A stretch of 64,000 bases of DNA, taken from positions 1 to 64,000 of the forward strand of contig NZ_RSED01000006.1 in NCBI RefSeq assembly GCF_003933735.1. Direction: 5' to 3'. The stretch's first letter is position 1. Every line of letters begins with the position of its first letter. Source of the DNA: Aquabacterium soli. GTDB lineage: Bacteria > Pseudomonadota > Gammaproteobacteria > Burkholderiales > Burkholderiaceae_C. Of this stretch, positions 43,258 through 52,521 are shown in pieces. A model generated the notes under the pieces. That model searched no databases and was not told the DNA's origin. It saw nothing but the letters and a program-made list of their open reading frames with translations. Made by a program: the position numbers and the translations under genes.

Positions 43258-43575
43258 ATGAGCGACGTACAGCAACGCATCGACGACCTGGTCAAAGGCC
43301 ACAAGGTCGTTCTTTTCATGAAGGGCACTGCCCAGTTCCCGCAATGCGGTTTTTCCGGCCGCGCCATGCAGATCCTCAAGGCCTGCAACGCTGGCGAAGT
43401 GACCACGGTCAACGTGCTGGAAGACGAAGGCATCCGCCAGGGCATCAAGGAATACGCCAACTGGCCGACCATCCCGCAGCTCTACATCAATGGCGAGTTC
43501 GTCGGTGGCTCGGACATCATGATGGAGATGTACCAGGCTGGCGAGCTGCAGCAGGTCCTGGCTGGTGGTCAGTGA
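43258..43575 (+). CDS. grxD: Monothiol glutaredoxin Grx4/GrxD (105 aa)
   Basis: CGFS-type glutaredoxin involved in Fe-S cluster storage and delivery. The motif CGFS lies in AQFPQCGFSGRAMQIL, with VVLFMKGT before it and WPTIPQLYINGEFVGGSDIMMEM after it, the conserved glutathione-binding surface. Normal length. Overlaps ubiX by 11 bp. Confidence 0.95.
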   Translation: MSDVQQRIDDLVKGHKVVLFMKGTAQFPQCGFSGRAMQILKACNAGEVTTVNVLEDEGIRQGIKEYANWPTIPQLYINGEFVGGSDIMMEMYQAGELQQVLAGGQ

Positions 43576-44164
43576 GCCCTCCCCGGCTCCCAGGCCGGCG
43601 CGCCCGCGTCGCCTGATCGTCGGGCTGACGGGCGCCAGCGGCGCCGTCTATGGTGTGCGGCTGCTCAAGCGTGCGCAGGCCCTGGACGTGGAAACCCACC
43701 TCGTGGCCACGCCCGCCGGCATCCTCAATACCCACCACGAGCTTGGCCTGGACCGGCGCGAGCTCGAGGCCCTGGCCACCCAGGCCCATGCGCCGGGTGA
43801 TGTGGGTGCGTGCATCGCCAGCGGCAGTTTTGCCACGGACGCCATGGTGATCGCACCTTGCTCCATGAAGACGCTGGCGGCCGTGGCCCACGGTCTGGGC
43901 GACAACCTGCTGACGCGCGCGGCGGATGTGACGCTCAAGGAGCGCCGCCGCCTGCTGCTGATGGTGCGAGAGACGCCATTCAACCTGGCTCACCTGCGCA
44001 ACATGACGTCCGTGACCGAGATGGGGGGCATCGTGTTCCCGCCGCTCCCGGCCTTCTACCACCGGCCTGAGACACTGGACGACATCATCGACGACACCGT
44101 CGAGCGCGCCCTGGCGCTGCTGGGCCTGGACGAGGCACAGCCCCGCGCATGGAATGGCCTGTGA
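43565..44164 (+). CDS. ubiX: Flavin prenyltransferase UbiX (199 aa)
   Basis: Makes prenylated FMN for the decarboxylase UbiD. RLIVGLTGASGAVYGVRLL is the flavin-binding N-terminus. CIASGSFATDAMVIAPCSMKTLAAVAHGLGDNLLTRAADV and the VRETPFNLAHLRNMTSVTEMGGIVFPP stretch are characteristic. The GTG start at 43565 overlaps grxD, so the first ~15 residues are unstructured leader. Confidence 0.95.
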   Translation: MVSEPSPAPRPARPRRLIVGLTGASGAVYGVRLLKRAQALDVETHLVATPAGILNTHHELGLDRRELEALATQAHAPGDVGACIASGSFATDAMVIAPCSMKTLAAVAHGLGDNLLTRAADVTLKERRRLLLMVRETPFNLAHLRNMTSVTEMGGIVFPPLPAFYHRPETLDDIIDDTVERALALLGLDEAQPRAWNGL

Positions 44165-44276
44165 AGCCACACTGAGGCTGGCGTCGCCACCGCTTTCGTG
44201 ACAGAGTCATCATTGCAGCGGGCCCCGAAAGCATGGGAGTGCATCCAGACCTCGGCCAGGCTGCGTAAACGGCATC

Positions 44277-44693
44277 ATGTCCGATCTTCAAATCCTCCGA
44301 CAGATTCCGCCCCTGTTTTGGCTGCTGATCGCCATTGCAGGGCTGGCCAGCGCTTGCGCCACCGTCCAGCAGCCGCCGGATCGCCCAGGGCTGACAGGCC
44401 GTGCAGAGGTCGGTCAGCGGCTGTATCAAGCCCAATGCCTGGAATGCCACGCCATCGACCACCACCGCATCGGGCCCCTGCACCAAGGGGTGGTGGGGCG
44501 GCTGGCGGGCAGCGCGCCCGGCTATGACTACTCCACCGGCTTGAAAAGATCCACCATCCGCTGGACGCCGCAAACGCTGGACCGCTGGCTGGCCGACCCT
44601 GATGCCTACGTGCCGAACCAGCAGATGGATTTCAAGGTGGAAGACGCGCAGGAGCGCGCCGACCTCATCGCGTACCTGGCGACGCTGAAGTGA
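44277..44693 (+). CDS. Class I c-type cytochrome, possibly membrane-anchored (138 aa)
   Basis: The N-terminal hydrophobic segment (residues ~12-27) ends ASAC, which may be a lipobox or an ordinary signal anchor. The heme motif CLECH lies near 54-58, GPLHQGVVGRLAG follows, and the distal Met ligand is probably in PNQQMDF near 116. Resembles the short cytochrome c552/c-type carriers of proteobacterial respiratory chains. The 3' end overlaps the convergent lytic transglycosylase gene by 29 bp. Confidence 0.85.
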   Translation: MSDLQILRQIPPLFWLLIAIAGLASACATVQQPPDRPGLTGRAEVGQRLYQAQCLECHAIDHHRIGPLHQGVVGRLAGSAPGYDYSTGLKRSTIRWTPQTLDRWLADPDAYVPNQQMDFKVEDAQERADLIAYLATLK

Positions 44694-45345
44694 TACTGGC
44701 CACGACGCGGGGCGTGCCCTCGGCCACGGCGTTCTCCCAACGCTTGCGTGCGCCCAGCACGGCGTTGGGATACTCAGGGCGGCCACGGCTGCCGTTGTAG
44801 CGCCCCAGGGCCAGGAAGAGGTCGCCCTTTTCGATGTCCAGGTAGTGGCGCAGGATGACGCAGCCGAAACGCAGGTTGCTCTGCATGTGGAACAGGCGGG
44901 CGGCATCGCCATCACCGATGGTGCGCGACCAAAACGGCATCACCTGCATGTAGCCACGGGCGCCGGCCACGCTGATGGCGTACTTGCGGAAGCCGCTTTC
45001 CACCTCGACCAGGCCCAGCACCAGCGTGGGGTCCAGCCCCGCGCGCGTGGCCTCGTACCAGACGGTGCGCAGGAACTCCTCGCGCACCAGGTCATCAGGC
45101 TTGCGCTTCTTGAGGCGTTCGCCCGCGCCACGCTTCCAGCGCTCGTAGCTCTCCTTGCGCCGATCGTCCACGAACACAGGCACGGGTGGCACCGACTGGG
45201 CAATGGCGGCCGACAGCGCGGTGCGCACGGCGTTTGCCAGCGGCTCTTCGCGTTGGGCACCGGCGTGCGCCAGCGTGACCGAGCCGGCCAACAGCGCCAG
45301 GCCCAGCAAGGACCTGCCCAGGTGATACCGCACAGCCGTGCTCAC
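44665..45345 (-). CDS. Lytic transglycosylase, SLT domain (226 aa)
   Basis: Peptidoglycan-cleaving enzyme. Signal peptide of about 28 residues (ending TLAHA). The SLT domain has the catalytic Glu in LVEVESGFRKYAISVAGARGYMQVMPFW, then FHMQSNLRFGCVILRHYLD and LALGRYNGSRG. GTG start, 5 bp after proS, so probably co-transcribed with it. Confidence 0.88.
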   Translation of the reverse strand: MSTAVRYHLGRSLLGLALLAGSVTLAHAGAQREEPLANAVRTALSAAIAQSVPPVPVFVDDRRKESYERWKRGAGERLKKRKPDDLVREEFLRTVWYEATRAGLDPTLVLGLVEVESGFRKYAISVAGARGYMQVMPFWSRTIGDGDAARLFHMQSNLRFGCVILRHYLDIEKGDLFLALGRYNGSRGRPEYPNAVLGARKRWENAVAEGTPRVVASITSASPGTR

Positions 45346-45350
45346 CGGGA

Positions 45351-47096
45351 TCAGGCCTTGCGCTGCGCCAGCACATGGGCGGCGATGTCGCCCACGGCCA
45401 CCTTGGTGGCTTCCTTGTCCTGGCGGCCCTGGTACTCAGCCAAGCCTTCCTTCAAGCCCTTGTCGCCCAGCACCACGCGGTGCGGTACGCCGATCAGCTC
45501 CCAGTCGGCAAACATGGCGCCAGGGCGCTCGCCGCGGTCGTCCAGGATCACATCGACGCCCTGCGCGCCCAGATCGGCGTAGAGCTTGTCGGCAACGGCC
45601 TTCACGTCTTCAGAACGGTCATAGCCCACAGGGCAGATCACCACCTCAAAGGGTGCGATGGCGTCGGGCCAGATGATGCCGCGCTCGTCGTACTTCTGCT
45701 CGATGGCAGCGCCCAGGATGCGGGTGACCCCGATGCCATAGCAACCCATCTCGAAATGCTTGGGCTTGCCGTCGACATCCAGGAAGGTGGCATTCATGGC
45801 CTTGGAGTACTTGGTGCCCAGGTAGAACACGTGGCCCACCTCGATGCCGCGCTGGATGGCCAGCACGCCCTTGCCATCGGGGCTGGGGTCGCCCTCGACC
45901 ACGTTGCGGATGTCGGCCACCAGATCGGGCTCTGGCAGGTCACGGCCCCAGTTCACGCCGCGGATGTGGAAGCCCTCTTCATTGGCACCCACGACGAAAT
46001 CGGCCATGTTGGCCACCGTGCGATCGGCCACCACCTTGAGGGGCTTGGCTGTCTTGACCGGACCGAGGTAGCCGGGCTTGGTGCCGAAGTGCTCGACGAT
46101 TTCCTTTTCGGTGGCGAAGCGGAAGCCGACCTTCAGGCCCTCCACCTTGCTGGCCTTGACCTCGTTCAGGTCATGGTCGCCACGCACCAGCAGCAGCCAC
46201 ACGGTGGACTTGAGGATCTCACCCTTGTCATTGGTCTCGTCCGTGGCCAGCACCAGTGACTTCACGGTGCGGTCCAGAGGCAGGCCGAGCAGCTCGGCCA
46301 CATCGGCACAGGTGCTCTTGCCGGGGGTGGCCACCTTCTCGAGCGCCTCGGCCGCGGCACCGCGCTGGGCAATCAGGGGCAGGGCCTCGGCCAGCTCGAT
46401 GTTGGCGGCGTAGTCGCCCGTGGGGCAGTAGATGATGGCGTCTTCGCCGGTGTCGGCGATCACCTGGAACTCATGCGAGCGGTCACCGCCGATGGCACCG
46501 GTGTCGGCGGCCACGGCACGGAACTGCAGGCCCAGGCGCTGGAAGATGCGCGTGTAAGCCGCGTACATCGCGTCATAGCTCTTGCCAGCAGCCTCCACAT
46601 CACGGTCGAAGGAGTAGGCATCCTTCATCGTGAACTCGCGGCCGCGCATCACGCCGAAGCGCGGGCGGCGCTCGTCGCGGAACTTGGTCTGGATCTGGTA
46701 GAAATTCTTGGGCAATTGGCGGTAGCTGCGCAGCTCTTGGCGGGCGATGTCGGTCACCACCTCTTCGGCCGTGGGCTGCATCACGAAATCGCGCTCATGG
46801 CGATCCTTGAAGCGCAGCAGCTCTTCGCCCATCTTGTCGAAGCGGCCGGTCTCCTGCCACAGCTCGGCGGGCTGCACCACGGGCATCACCAGCTCGATGG
46901 CGCCCGCCTTGTTCAGCTCGTCGCGGATGATGGCCTCGACCTTGCGGATCGTGCGCAGGCCCATCGGCATGTAGTTGTACAGGCCGGCGCCCAGCTTCTT
47001 GATGAAGCCGGCACGCATCATGAGCTTGTGGCTGACGATCTCCGCGTCGGCGGGCGCTTCTTTCAGGGTCGAGATGAAGAACTGGGAGGCTTTCAT
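45351..47096 (-). CDS. proS: Prolyl-tRNA synthetase, bacterial type with editing insertion (581 aa)
   Basis: Class II synthetase. Motif 1 region [24 protein letters not shown], motif 2 [33 protein letters not shown], an inserted YbaK-like editing domain (about 225-385), motif 3 [14 protein letters not shown], and the anticodon-binding C-terminus. The ATG at 47096 opens the conserved [15 protein letters not shown]; the 17 codons before it are not part of the protein. Confidence 0.96.
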   Translation of the reverse strand: MKASQFFISTLKEAPADAEIVSHKLMMRAGFIKKLGAGLYNYMPMGLRTIRKVEAIIRDELNKAGAIELVMPVVQPAELWQETGRFDKMGEELLRFKDRHERDFVMQPTAEEVVTDIARQELRSYRQLPKNFYQIQTKFRDERRPRFGVMRGREFTMKDAYSFDRDVEAAGKSYDAMYAAYTRIFQRLGLQFRAVAADTGAIGGDRSHEFQVIADTGEDAIIYCPTGDYAANIELAEALPLIAQRGAAAEALEKVATPGKSTCADVAELLGLPLDRTVKSLVLATDETNDKGEILKSTVWLLLVRGDHDLNEVKASKVEGLKVGFRFATEKEIVEHFGTKPGYLGPVKTAKPLKVVADRTVANMADFVVGANEEGFHIRGVNWGRDLPEPDLVADIRNVVEGDPSPDGKGVLAIQRGIEVGHVFYLGTKYSKAMNATFLDVDGKPKHFEMGCYGIGVTRILGAAIEQKYDERGIIWPDAIAPFEVVICPVGYDRSEDVKAVADKLYADLGAQGVDVILDDRGERPGAMFADWELIGVPHRVVLGDKGLKEGLAEYQGRQDKEATKVAVGDIAAHVLAQRKA

Positions 47097-47288
47097 GGGG
47101 TCGCGGTTGGCTGGTCGGGCGCGCCCTGCACGCCCTGAGCCGGTCATTATCCCAGAGTGCCCCGGCCTTCGGGTGGGCTTGTAGGGGGCAAACCCGGGGC
47201 AGACGGGCCAATTTGCCTGCCCCCGCCCCTAGGCGGGAGAACGGTCAGGTGCAATAATGAACCCAGTTCAAAGCATTCGGAGTTGATC

Positions 47289-47984
47289 ATGCTCGACCGT
47301 GAAGGCTTCCGCCCCAACGTCGGCATCATCCTGCTCAATCAACGCAACCAGGTGTTCTGGGGCAAGCGCATCCGCACCCACTCCTGGCAGTTCCCGCAAG
47401 GCGGGATCAAGCATGGCGAGTCGCCCGAGCAGGCGATGTTCCGCGAGTTGCACGAAGAGGTCGGCCTCAGGCCAGATCATGTGCGCATCGTCGCCCGCAC
47501 CCGTGACTGGCTTCGCTATGAGGTGCCGCAGCACTTCATTCGTCGCGATGCACGGGGGCACTACCGTGGGCAAAAACAGATCTGGTTCCTGCTGCAGCTC
47601 ACCGGCCGTGACTGCGACATGAACCTGCGCGCCACCAGCCACCCCGAATTCGACGCCTGGCGCTGGAACGAGTATTGGGTGCCGCTGGAAGCCGTGATCG
47701 AGTTCAAGCGCGATGTCTACCAGACCGCCCTGACCGAGCTGGCGCGCTTTCTGCCGCCCCCCAAGGGGCAGAACCGCTACCTTCGCGGCAACATGCGCGG
47801 GCGCACCGGCCCGGGTTCGCACGGGCCCGACGATGCATCAGGGCCGCCGCAAGCACGTGATCGGGATGGTGACGCTCGCATGGGCGTGGCGGTCACAGGC
47901 GGGGCCGCCACCATCATCTCCACGACCACGGTCGAGCTGCTTGAGGTGGACATCTGGGGTGCAGCGCCCTCGCCTCAGGGCTGA
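47289..47984 (+). CDS. rppH: RNA pyrophosphohydrolase RppH (231 aa)
   Basis: Nudix enzyme that removes pyrophosphate from mRNA 5' ends and triggers decay. Conserved N-terminus [27 protein letters not shown], then the Nudix box starting [11 protein letters not shown] and ending RELHEEVGL. It carries about 60 extra residues after the catalytic domain, low complexity then hydrophobic ([26 protein letters not shown]). The CGGAG site favours the ATG at 47289. The 3' end overlaps the convergent AraC gene by 10 bp. Confidence 0.92.
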   Translation: MLDREGFRPNVGIILLNQRNQVFWGKRIRTHSWQFPQGGIKHGESPEQAMFRELHEEVGLRPDHVRIVARTRDWLRYEVPQHFIRRDARGHYRGQKQIWFLLQLTGRDCDMNLRATSHPEFDAWRWNEYWVPLEAVIEFKRDVYQTALTELARFLPPPKGQNRYLRGNMRGRTGPGSHGPDDASGPPQARDRDGDARMGVAVTGGAATIISTTTVELLEVDIWGAAPSPQG

Positions 47985-48928
47985 CAGCGGGCCGCGCGGT
48001 GCTCGCGCGGCGAGCAGCCGAACTCGCGCTTGAACGCCTGCGCAAAAGCGGCTGAAGATCGGTAGCCGACCGACGCGGCCACCTCGGCCACCGACGCTGG
48101 CGATTGCAGCAGGCGGCGTCCGGCCACCTGCATGCGGTGGCTGGTCAGGTAGGCCAGGGGCGGCAGGCCCATCACCTGGGTGAAGCGCTCGGCCAGCACC
48201 GATCTCGACACGCAGCCCACCAGGGCCAGCTCAGCCAGTTGCCAGGGGCGCGCGGGCTCGCGGTGCATGACGCCCAGCACACGCGAGACCATCCCGTCCT
48301 TCAACCCCATCAGCCAGCCGGGCGGCACTGCGCCCGGGCCGTGCAGGTAGGAGCGCAGGCTCTGGATGAACAGGATATCGCCCAGACGGTCGATCACGGC
48401 CTGCCGGGCCAGGCCTTCACGCCCCAGTTCCTGGTCCAGGTAGGCCAGTCCGATCATCAGCCAACCTGGCAGGCCACGCCCGCCCCATTGCAGTGTGAGC
48501 CAGGGCGGCAAGCCGCCCCAGAGCCAGGCCTCGGTCACCCCCTCGATGTGCATGCAGCCGCTGATGGTGCGGCCGCTCCAGGCCCCGCCGGGTGCGCCGC
48601 CGCAGGCCACCGTGGCGGCGCTGGCCTCGGTGAGTTCGCGCCAGTGCCGCAGCAGATCGGCAGTGTCCACCGATGCGCTCGTGAGCACCGGTTGCGCGCT
48701 CAGCACGTGGGGACCGCCCCGGGGCAGGAAGGCCACATCGCCCGATTGCAAAGGCACGGAAGGCTCCCCCGGCGCCGGATGCAGCCAGACCCGGCCCGCG
48801 GTCACCAGGTGAAAGCAAGGCTGATCGGCCTGCCCCACCCGCAGCGCCCCCTGCCCTGCCAGCTGGGTGCGCACGAACAGCGCATCACGGATGCGCACAT
48901 CGGCCAGCACTTCGCTCAAGGAATCCAT
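47975..48928 (-). CDS. AraC-family transcriptional regulator with cupin-type sensor domain (317 aa)
   Basis: The N-terminal ~180 residues form a cupin_6-like ligand-binding domain ([39 protein letters not shown]). The C-terminal domain has two helix-turn-helix motifs ([38 protein letters not shown], then [33 protein letters not shown]). The ATG at 48928 is chosen; the reading frame continues far upstream antisense to other genes. Divergent from the 2TM/acyl-CoA dehydrogenase operon, which it may control. Confidence 0.9.
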   Translation of the reverse strand: MDSLSEVLADVRIRDALFVRTQLAGQGALRVGQADQPCFHLVTAGRVWLHPAPGEPSVPLQSGDVAFLPRGGPHVLSAQPVLTSASVDTADLLRHWRELTEASAATVACGGAPGGAWSGRTISGCMHIEGVTEAWLWGGLPPWLTLQWGGRGLPGWLMIGLAYLDQELGREGLARQAVIDRLGDILFIQSLRSYLHGPGAVPPGWLMGLKDGMVSRVLGVMHREPARPWQLAELALVGCVSRSVLAERFTQVMGLPPLAYLTSHRMQVAGRRLLQSPASVAEVAASVGYRSSAAFAQAFKREFGCSPREHRAARCQP

Positions 48929-49053
48929 GGCGTGACTGTGCCCCAAGACAGGGGGGATTTGATCGCGATCGTCCGGTTGTCTGGCGGCGACTCGCCATGA
49001 ATGGACCGTGCGCCATGACACAAGGGACCAGCGGGTGTGAAATCCGCCCCGCA

Positions 49054-49071
49054 CCGGGTGTTGGCACCCGG
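49054..49071. promoter_or_regulatory. Hairpin CCGGGTG-TTGG-CACCCGG before the acyl-CoA dehydrogenase operon
   Basis: A perfect 7-bp inverted repeat ends 6 bases before the AAGGAG ribosome binding site of the 2TM gene, in the gap shared with the divergent AraC gene. It could be a regulator site or a 5'-UTR hairpin limiting translation. Confidence 0.4.
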
Positions 49072-49088
49072 ACCACAAGGAGTGAGCA

Positions 49089-49280
49089 ATGGCTGGTTTG
49101 CAGATGAGCGTGATGATCCACGCGCTGGTGTACGTGTTGGTGGTCGGGGGCCTGTGGGCCCTGAACCAGGATGCGACACCCGACGTGCAGTGGGTCAAGT
49201 GGGTGGCCTGGGGCTGGGGCATCGGCCTGGCCACACATGCCGCCGTGTGGGCCATGCTCAAGACACGCACCCGCCGCTGA
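49089..49280 (+). CDS. 2TM-domain small membrane protein (63 aa)
   Basis: Two hydrophobic helices (about residues 6-24 and 37-56) with a short WVKW linker match the 2TM-domain type found in many bacteria. AAGGAG lies at ideal spacing. It is the first gene before two acyl-CoA dehydrogenases; function unknown. Confidence 0.75.
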   Translation: MAGLQMSVMIHALVYVLVVGGLWALNQDATPDVQWVKWVAWGWGIGLATHAAVWAMLKTRTRR

Positions 49281-49312
49281 TCACATCCCACACAAGAAGG
49301 AAGAGACAAACC

Positions 49313-50623
49313 ATGGCCACCTCCCTCACCCGACTTGGACTGCGCACGCTGAGCCAGATGGCCGGCTCGCCCAGCCTGGACCGCCTGCACCTGCGCAAAC
49401 CCACCGAGAAAGTGCTCTACCACGGCACCAAGGCGGGGTTTCGCACCGTGACGGCCGTGAACCGCGCCTTCAAGGCGATCAAGAACCTGGGCCAGCCCGA
49501 GCGCCTGCCCAAGCGCGGCGGCGGTGAGCTGTTCGACCTCACGCCTACCGACGACCAGGCCATGATCCTGGACGCGATCCGCGTGTTCGCCACCGAGCAG
49601 GTGCGCCCGGCCGCCATGGCCGCCGACACCGCCTACGGCGCTCCGGCCGCACTGCTGGCCCAGTGCGCCGAGCTGGGCATCACCACCATGGGCATCCCCG
49701 AATCGCTCGGCGGCGTGGGCACCGAGCGATCGGCCATCACCAATGCCCTGATCAGCGAAGCGCTGGCCCATGGCGACATGGGCCTGGCCGTGGCCTGCCT
49801 GGCGCCATCGGCCGTGAGCACGGCCCTGGTGCTGTGGGGCACGGCTGAGCAGCAGGCCACCTACCTGGGCGCCTTTGCGGCCGACACCCCGCCACCCGCA
49901 GCCCTGGCTGTGCAGGAGCCCACGCCTTTGTTCGACCCCTTCAGCCTGCAGACACGGGCACGCCTGGTGAACGGCCGCTACGAGATCTCCGGCGTCAAGT
50001 CCATGGTGCCGCTGGCCGCCACGGCCGAGCTGTTCATCGTGGCCGCCGAGATCGAGGGCCACGGCCCCGGCCTGCTGCTGGTGGAATCGTCCACAGCCGG
50101 CCTGGCCATCGAGGAAGACGTGTCCATGGGCCTGCGCGCCGCCGCCTGTGCCCGCCTGGTGCTGGACCGCGCCAGCGTGCCCGCCACCGCCCTGCTGGGC
50201 GAGGGGCGCCCCGAGGTCTACGCCGAGTGCATCCAGCTGTCGCGCCTGGCCTGGTGTGCCCTGGCCACCGGCTGTGCACAGGCCGCGCTGGATTACCTGA
50301 TCCCTTATGTCAACGACCGCCAGGCCTTCGGCGAGCCGATCAGCCACCGGCAATCGGTCGCCTTCGCGATCTCCAACATCGCCATCGAACTGGACGGCAT
50401 GCGCCTGCTGACCTGGCGCGCGGCCAGCCTGGCGGATGCCGACCAACCCTTCGCTGAAGCCGCCGCCCTGGCCCGCCGCCTGTGCGCAGACAAGGCCGCG
50501 CAGATTGGCAGTGACAGCGTGCAACTGCTGGGTGGCCATGGGTTCGTGAAGGACCACCCGGTGGAGCGCTGGTACCGCGACTTGCGCGCCGTTGGTGTCA
50601 TGGAAGGCGGGGTTCTGATCTAA
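49313..50623 (+). CDS. Acyl-CoA dehydrogenase family protein (436 aa)
   Basis: Flavin-dependent dehydrogenase with an unusual ~70-residue N-terminal leader (LHLRKPTEKVLYHGTKAGFRTVTAVNRAF) before the usual helical domain (DDQAMILDAIRVFATEQVRPAA). AVQEPTPLFDPFSLQTRARLVNGRYEISGVKSMVPLAATAELFIVAAE is the FAD/substrate beta domain, and the end QLLGGHGFVKDHPVERWYRDLRAVGVMEGG carries the catalytic-Glu region. It stops early compared with standard family members. Co-directional with the next dehydrogenase; they may form a heteromeric enzyme. Confidence 0.87.
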   Translation: MATSLTRLGLRTLSQMAGSPSLDRLHLRKPTEKVLYHGTKAGFRTVTAVNRAFKAIKNLGQPERLPKRGGGELFDLTPTDDQAMILDAIRVFATEQVRPAAMAADTAYGAPAALLAQCAELGITTMGIPESLGGVGTERSAITNALISEALAHGDMGLAVACLAPSAVSTALVLWGTAEQQATYLGAFAADTPPPAALAVQEPTPLFDPFSLQTRARLVNGRYEISGVKSMVPLAATAELFIVAAEIEGHGPGLLLVESSTAGLAIEEDVSMGLRAAACARLVLDRASVPATALLGEGRPEVYAECIQLSRLAWCALATGCAQAALDYLIPYVNDRQAFGEPISHRQSVAFAISNIAIELDGMRLLTWRAASLADADQPFAEAAALARRLCADKAAQIGSDSVQLLGGHGFVKDHPVERWYRDLRAVGVMEGGVLI

Positions 50624-50629
50624 CCCCCT

Positions 50630-50658
50630 GCGCGCTTCGCGCGCCCCCCCGGGGGGCA
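50630..50658. repeat. GC-rich double palindrome between the two dehydrogenase genes
   Basis: Just after the first dehydrogenase stop, GCGCG-CTT-CGCGC is followed at once by GCCCCCC/GGGGGGC. C-tract/G-tract palindromes with a TTCG-like tip are common as dispersed intergenic elements in Burkholderiales. With no T tract it is not a good intrinsic terminator. One copy only in this window. Confidence 0.45.
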
Positions 50659-50736
50659 ACACCTGAGGACTGGCAAAGCCAGATCCTGGGTGTTTGCTTG
50701 ATCGAATCGGCTGACTTACTGAGACGAGTGACAAAC

Positions 50737-51954
50737 ATGATCAATCTTGAGATTCCACGCAAGTTCAACGCCCTGGTGCGCCAGGCGCAGGAAGTGGCCG
50801 GTGAGGTGCTGCGCCCCATTTCGCGCAAGTACGACCGGGCGGAACACGCACGCCCGGTGGAGCTCGACATGCTGGCCGCGGTGATCGACGGCATGAACGA
50901 AGGCAACAGCGAGGTCGGTGGCACCGGGGCCACCGGCGTTCGTCGCGATGCCAACGCGGGCGCCGATGGCGTCAACCGCAACGGCACCAACCTGTCCACG
51001 GCACTGTCCATCATGGAGCTGTGCTGGGGCGATGTGGGCATGCTGCTGTCCATGCCTCGCCAGGGGCTGGGCAACTCGGCCATCGCCTCGGTGGCCAATG
51101 AAGAGCAGCTCGCGCGCTTCAAAGGCCGCTGGGCGGCCATGGCCATCACGGAGCCGGGCTGCGGCTCTGATTCCGCCGCCATCCGCACCACGGCCCGCCT
51201 GGAGGGCGACCACTACGTGCTCAATGGCGAGAAGATCTACGTGACCGCAGGTGACCGCGCCGACCTGGTCGTCGTGTGGGCCACGCTGGACAAGAGCCTG
51301 GGCCGCGCCGCGATCAAGTCCTTCGTGGTCGAAAAGGGCACTCCGGGTTTCGAGCTGGTACGCCTGGAACACAAGCTGGGCATCCGTGCCTCTGACACGG
51401 CCGCCTTCGTGCTGACCGATTGCCGCGTGCCCAAGGCCAACCTGTTGGGTGACCCTGACATCAACCCCGAGAAGAGTTTTGCCGGGGTGATGCAGACCTT
51501 CGACAACACGCGCCCCCTGGTGGCCGCCATGGCCGTGGGCCTGACGCGCGCCTGCATCGAGGAAATGGGCCGCATCCTGAAAGAAGCCGGCCTGTCGCCC
51601 GACTACAACCGCCCGCTGCACCGACAGAGCGCCGCCGCTTCTGAGTTCGTGCGCATGCAGGCCGACTACGAGGCCGCGCGCCTGCTGACCATGCAGGCCG
51701 CCTGGATGGCCGACAACGCTCAGCCCAACTCGCTGCAGGCCTCGCTGGCCAAGGCCAAGGCCGGCCGCACCTGCGTGGACGTGGCCTTGAAGTGCGTCGA
51801 GCTGGCCGGCAGCGTCGGCTACACCGAGAACGCGCTGCTGGAGAAGTGGTCGCGTGACGCGAAGATCCTGGACATTTTCGAAGGCACGCAGCAGATCCAG
51901 TTGCTGATCATCGCGCGGCGGCTGCTGGGCAAGTCGTCTGCCGAGTTGAAGTGA
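50737..51954 (+). CDS. Acyl-CoA dehydrogenase family protein (405 aa)
   Basis: Complete dehydrogenase: FAD-binding AMAITEPGCGSDSAAIRTTARLEGDHYVLNGEKIYVTAG, the middle-domain HKLGIRASDTAAFVLTDCRVPKANLLG, and C-terminal AGSVGYTENALLEKWSRDAKILDIFEGTQQIQ with the catalytic-base Glu (FEGT). The region near 65-85 (GGTGATGVRRDANAG) is a Gly-rich insertion. The ATG at 50737 is chosen over an upstream TTG. The substrate chain length is unknown. Confidence 0.9.
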   Translation: MINLEIPRKFNALVRQAQEVAGEVLRPISRKYDRAEHARPVELDMLAAVIDGMNEGNSEVGGTGATGVRRDANAGADGVNRNGTNLSTALSIMELCWGDVGMLLSMPRQGLGNSAIASVANEEQLARFKGRWAAMAITEPGCGSDSAAIRTTARLEGDHYVLNGEKIYVTAGDRADLVVVWATLDKSLGRAAIKSFVVEKGTPGFELVRLEHKLGIRASDTAAFVLTDCRVPKANLLGDPDINPEKSFAGVMQTFDNTRPLVAAMAVGLTRACIEEMGRILKEAGLSPDYNRPLHRQSAAASEFVRMQADYEAARLLTMQAAWMADNAQPNSLQASLAKAKAGRTCVDVALKCVELAGSVGYTENALLEKWSRDAKILDIFEGTQQIQLLIIARRLLGKSSAELK

Positions 51955-52022
51955 GCCTCAGGGGCTGGCATCGTCCACGCCCCACCCAGACCTCTGCCTC
52001 GGCCACACGCACAGTCAGAGCT

Positions 52023-52352
52023 TCAGCGGCCTTGCCGCGTGTTTTGCTCGATCGCGGCCTGGCACAACGCCAACTGGGCTTGCAACCGGAGGCGCAGCCC
52101 CGCGTCCAGCCCCAGCTTCATGCCGAACCAGGTACAGACGGCCACCACCACCACGCTGATGACCACGGCAGGCCAGCGGCCGAGCTGGGTGTCGAGCGAG
52201 GCCGCACTGACCAGGCTGACCGCCAGCACCAACCCGAACAGGAAGCCCAGGATCACACCCTGCTTCTCACGCCGCGCGGACTTGCGGTAGAGCTCTTCCG
52301 CGAACTCGTGGATCACGGCCACGTCGTACTTCACTGTCTCGTTCTGCGCCAT
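52023..52352 (-). CDS. Hypothetical membrane protein (109 aa)
   Basis: N-terminal charged helix (VAVIHEFAEELYRKSARREKQG), two TM segments (about 33-50 and 61-80), then an amphipathic C-terminal helix. AGGGAG precedes the ATG. I do not recognise a family. It is separated from proB by 170 bp; 52353-52521 shows nothing I can assign. Confidence 0.65.
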   Translation of the reverse strand: MAQNETVKYDVAVIHEFAEELYRKSARREKQGVILGFLFGLVLAVSLVSAASLDTQLGRWPAVVISVVVVAVCTWFGMKLGLDAGLRLRLQAQLALCQAAIEQNTRQGR

Positions 52353-52521
52353 TGACTGCTCCCTCTGGATGACAAGGCCGGCCCGTCGCAAGAGCGCCAG
52401 CCGCGCCCATCGGCAACACGCGAGGCCGGACCGATGCGCAGATTAGGCATGATCGGGCCAAAAGCCACCATGGCGGAAACCACCGCCTGTGGCCGACGCG
52501 CTACCTGCCGCGCCCAGTCGA

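Noticed and set aside
48929..50734. Extension of the AraC reading frame to a 919-residue protein
   Set aside because: The extension is antisense to the acyl-CoA dehydrogenase operon. A normal AraC protein starts at 48928.
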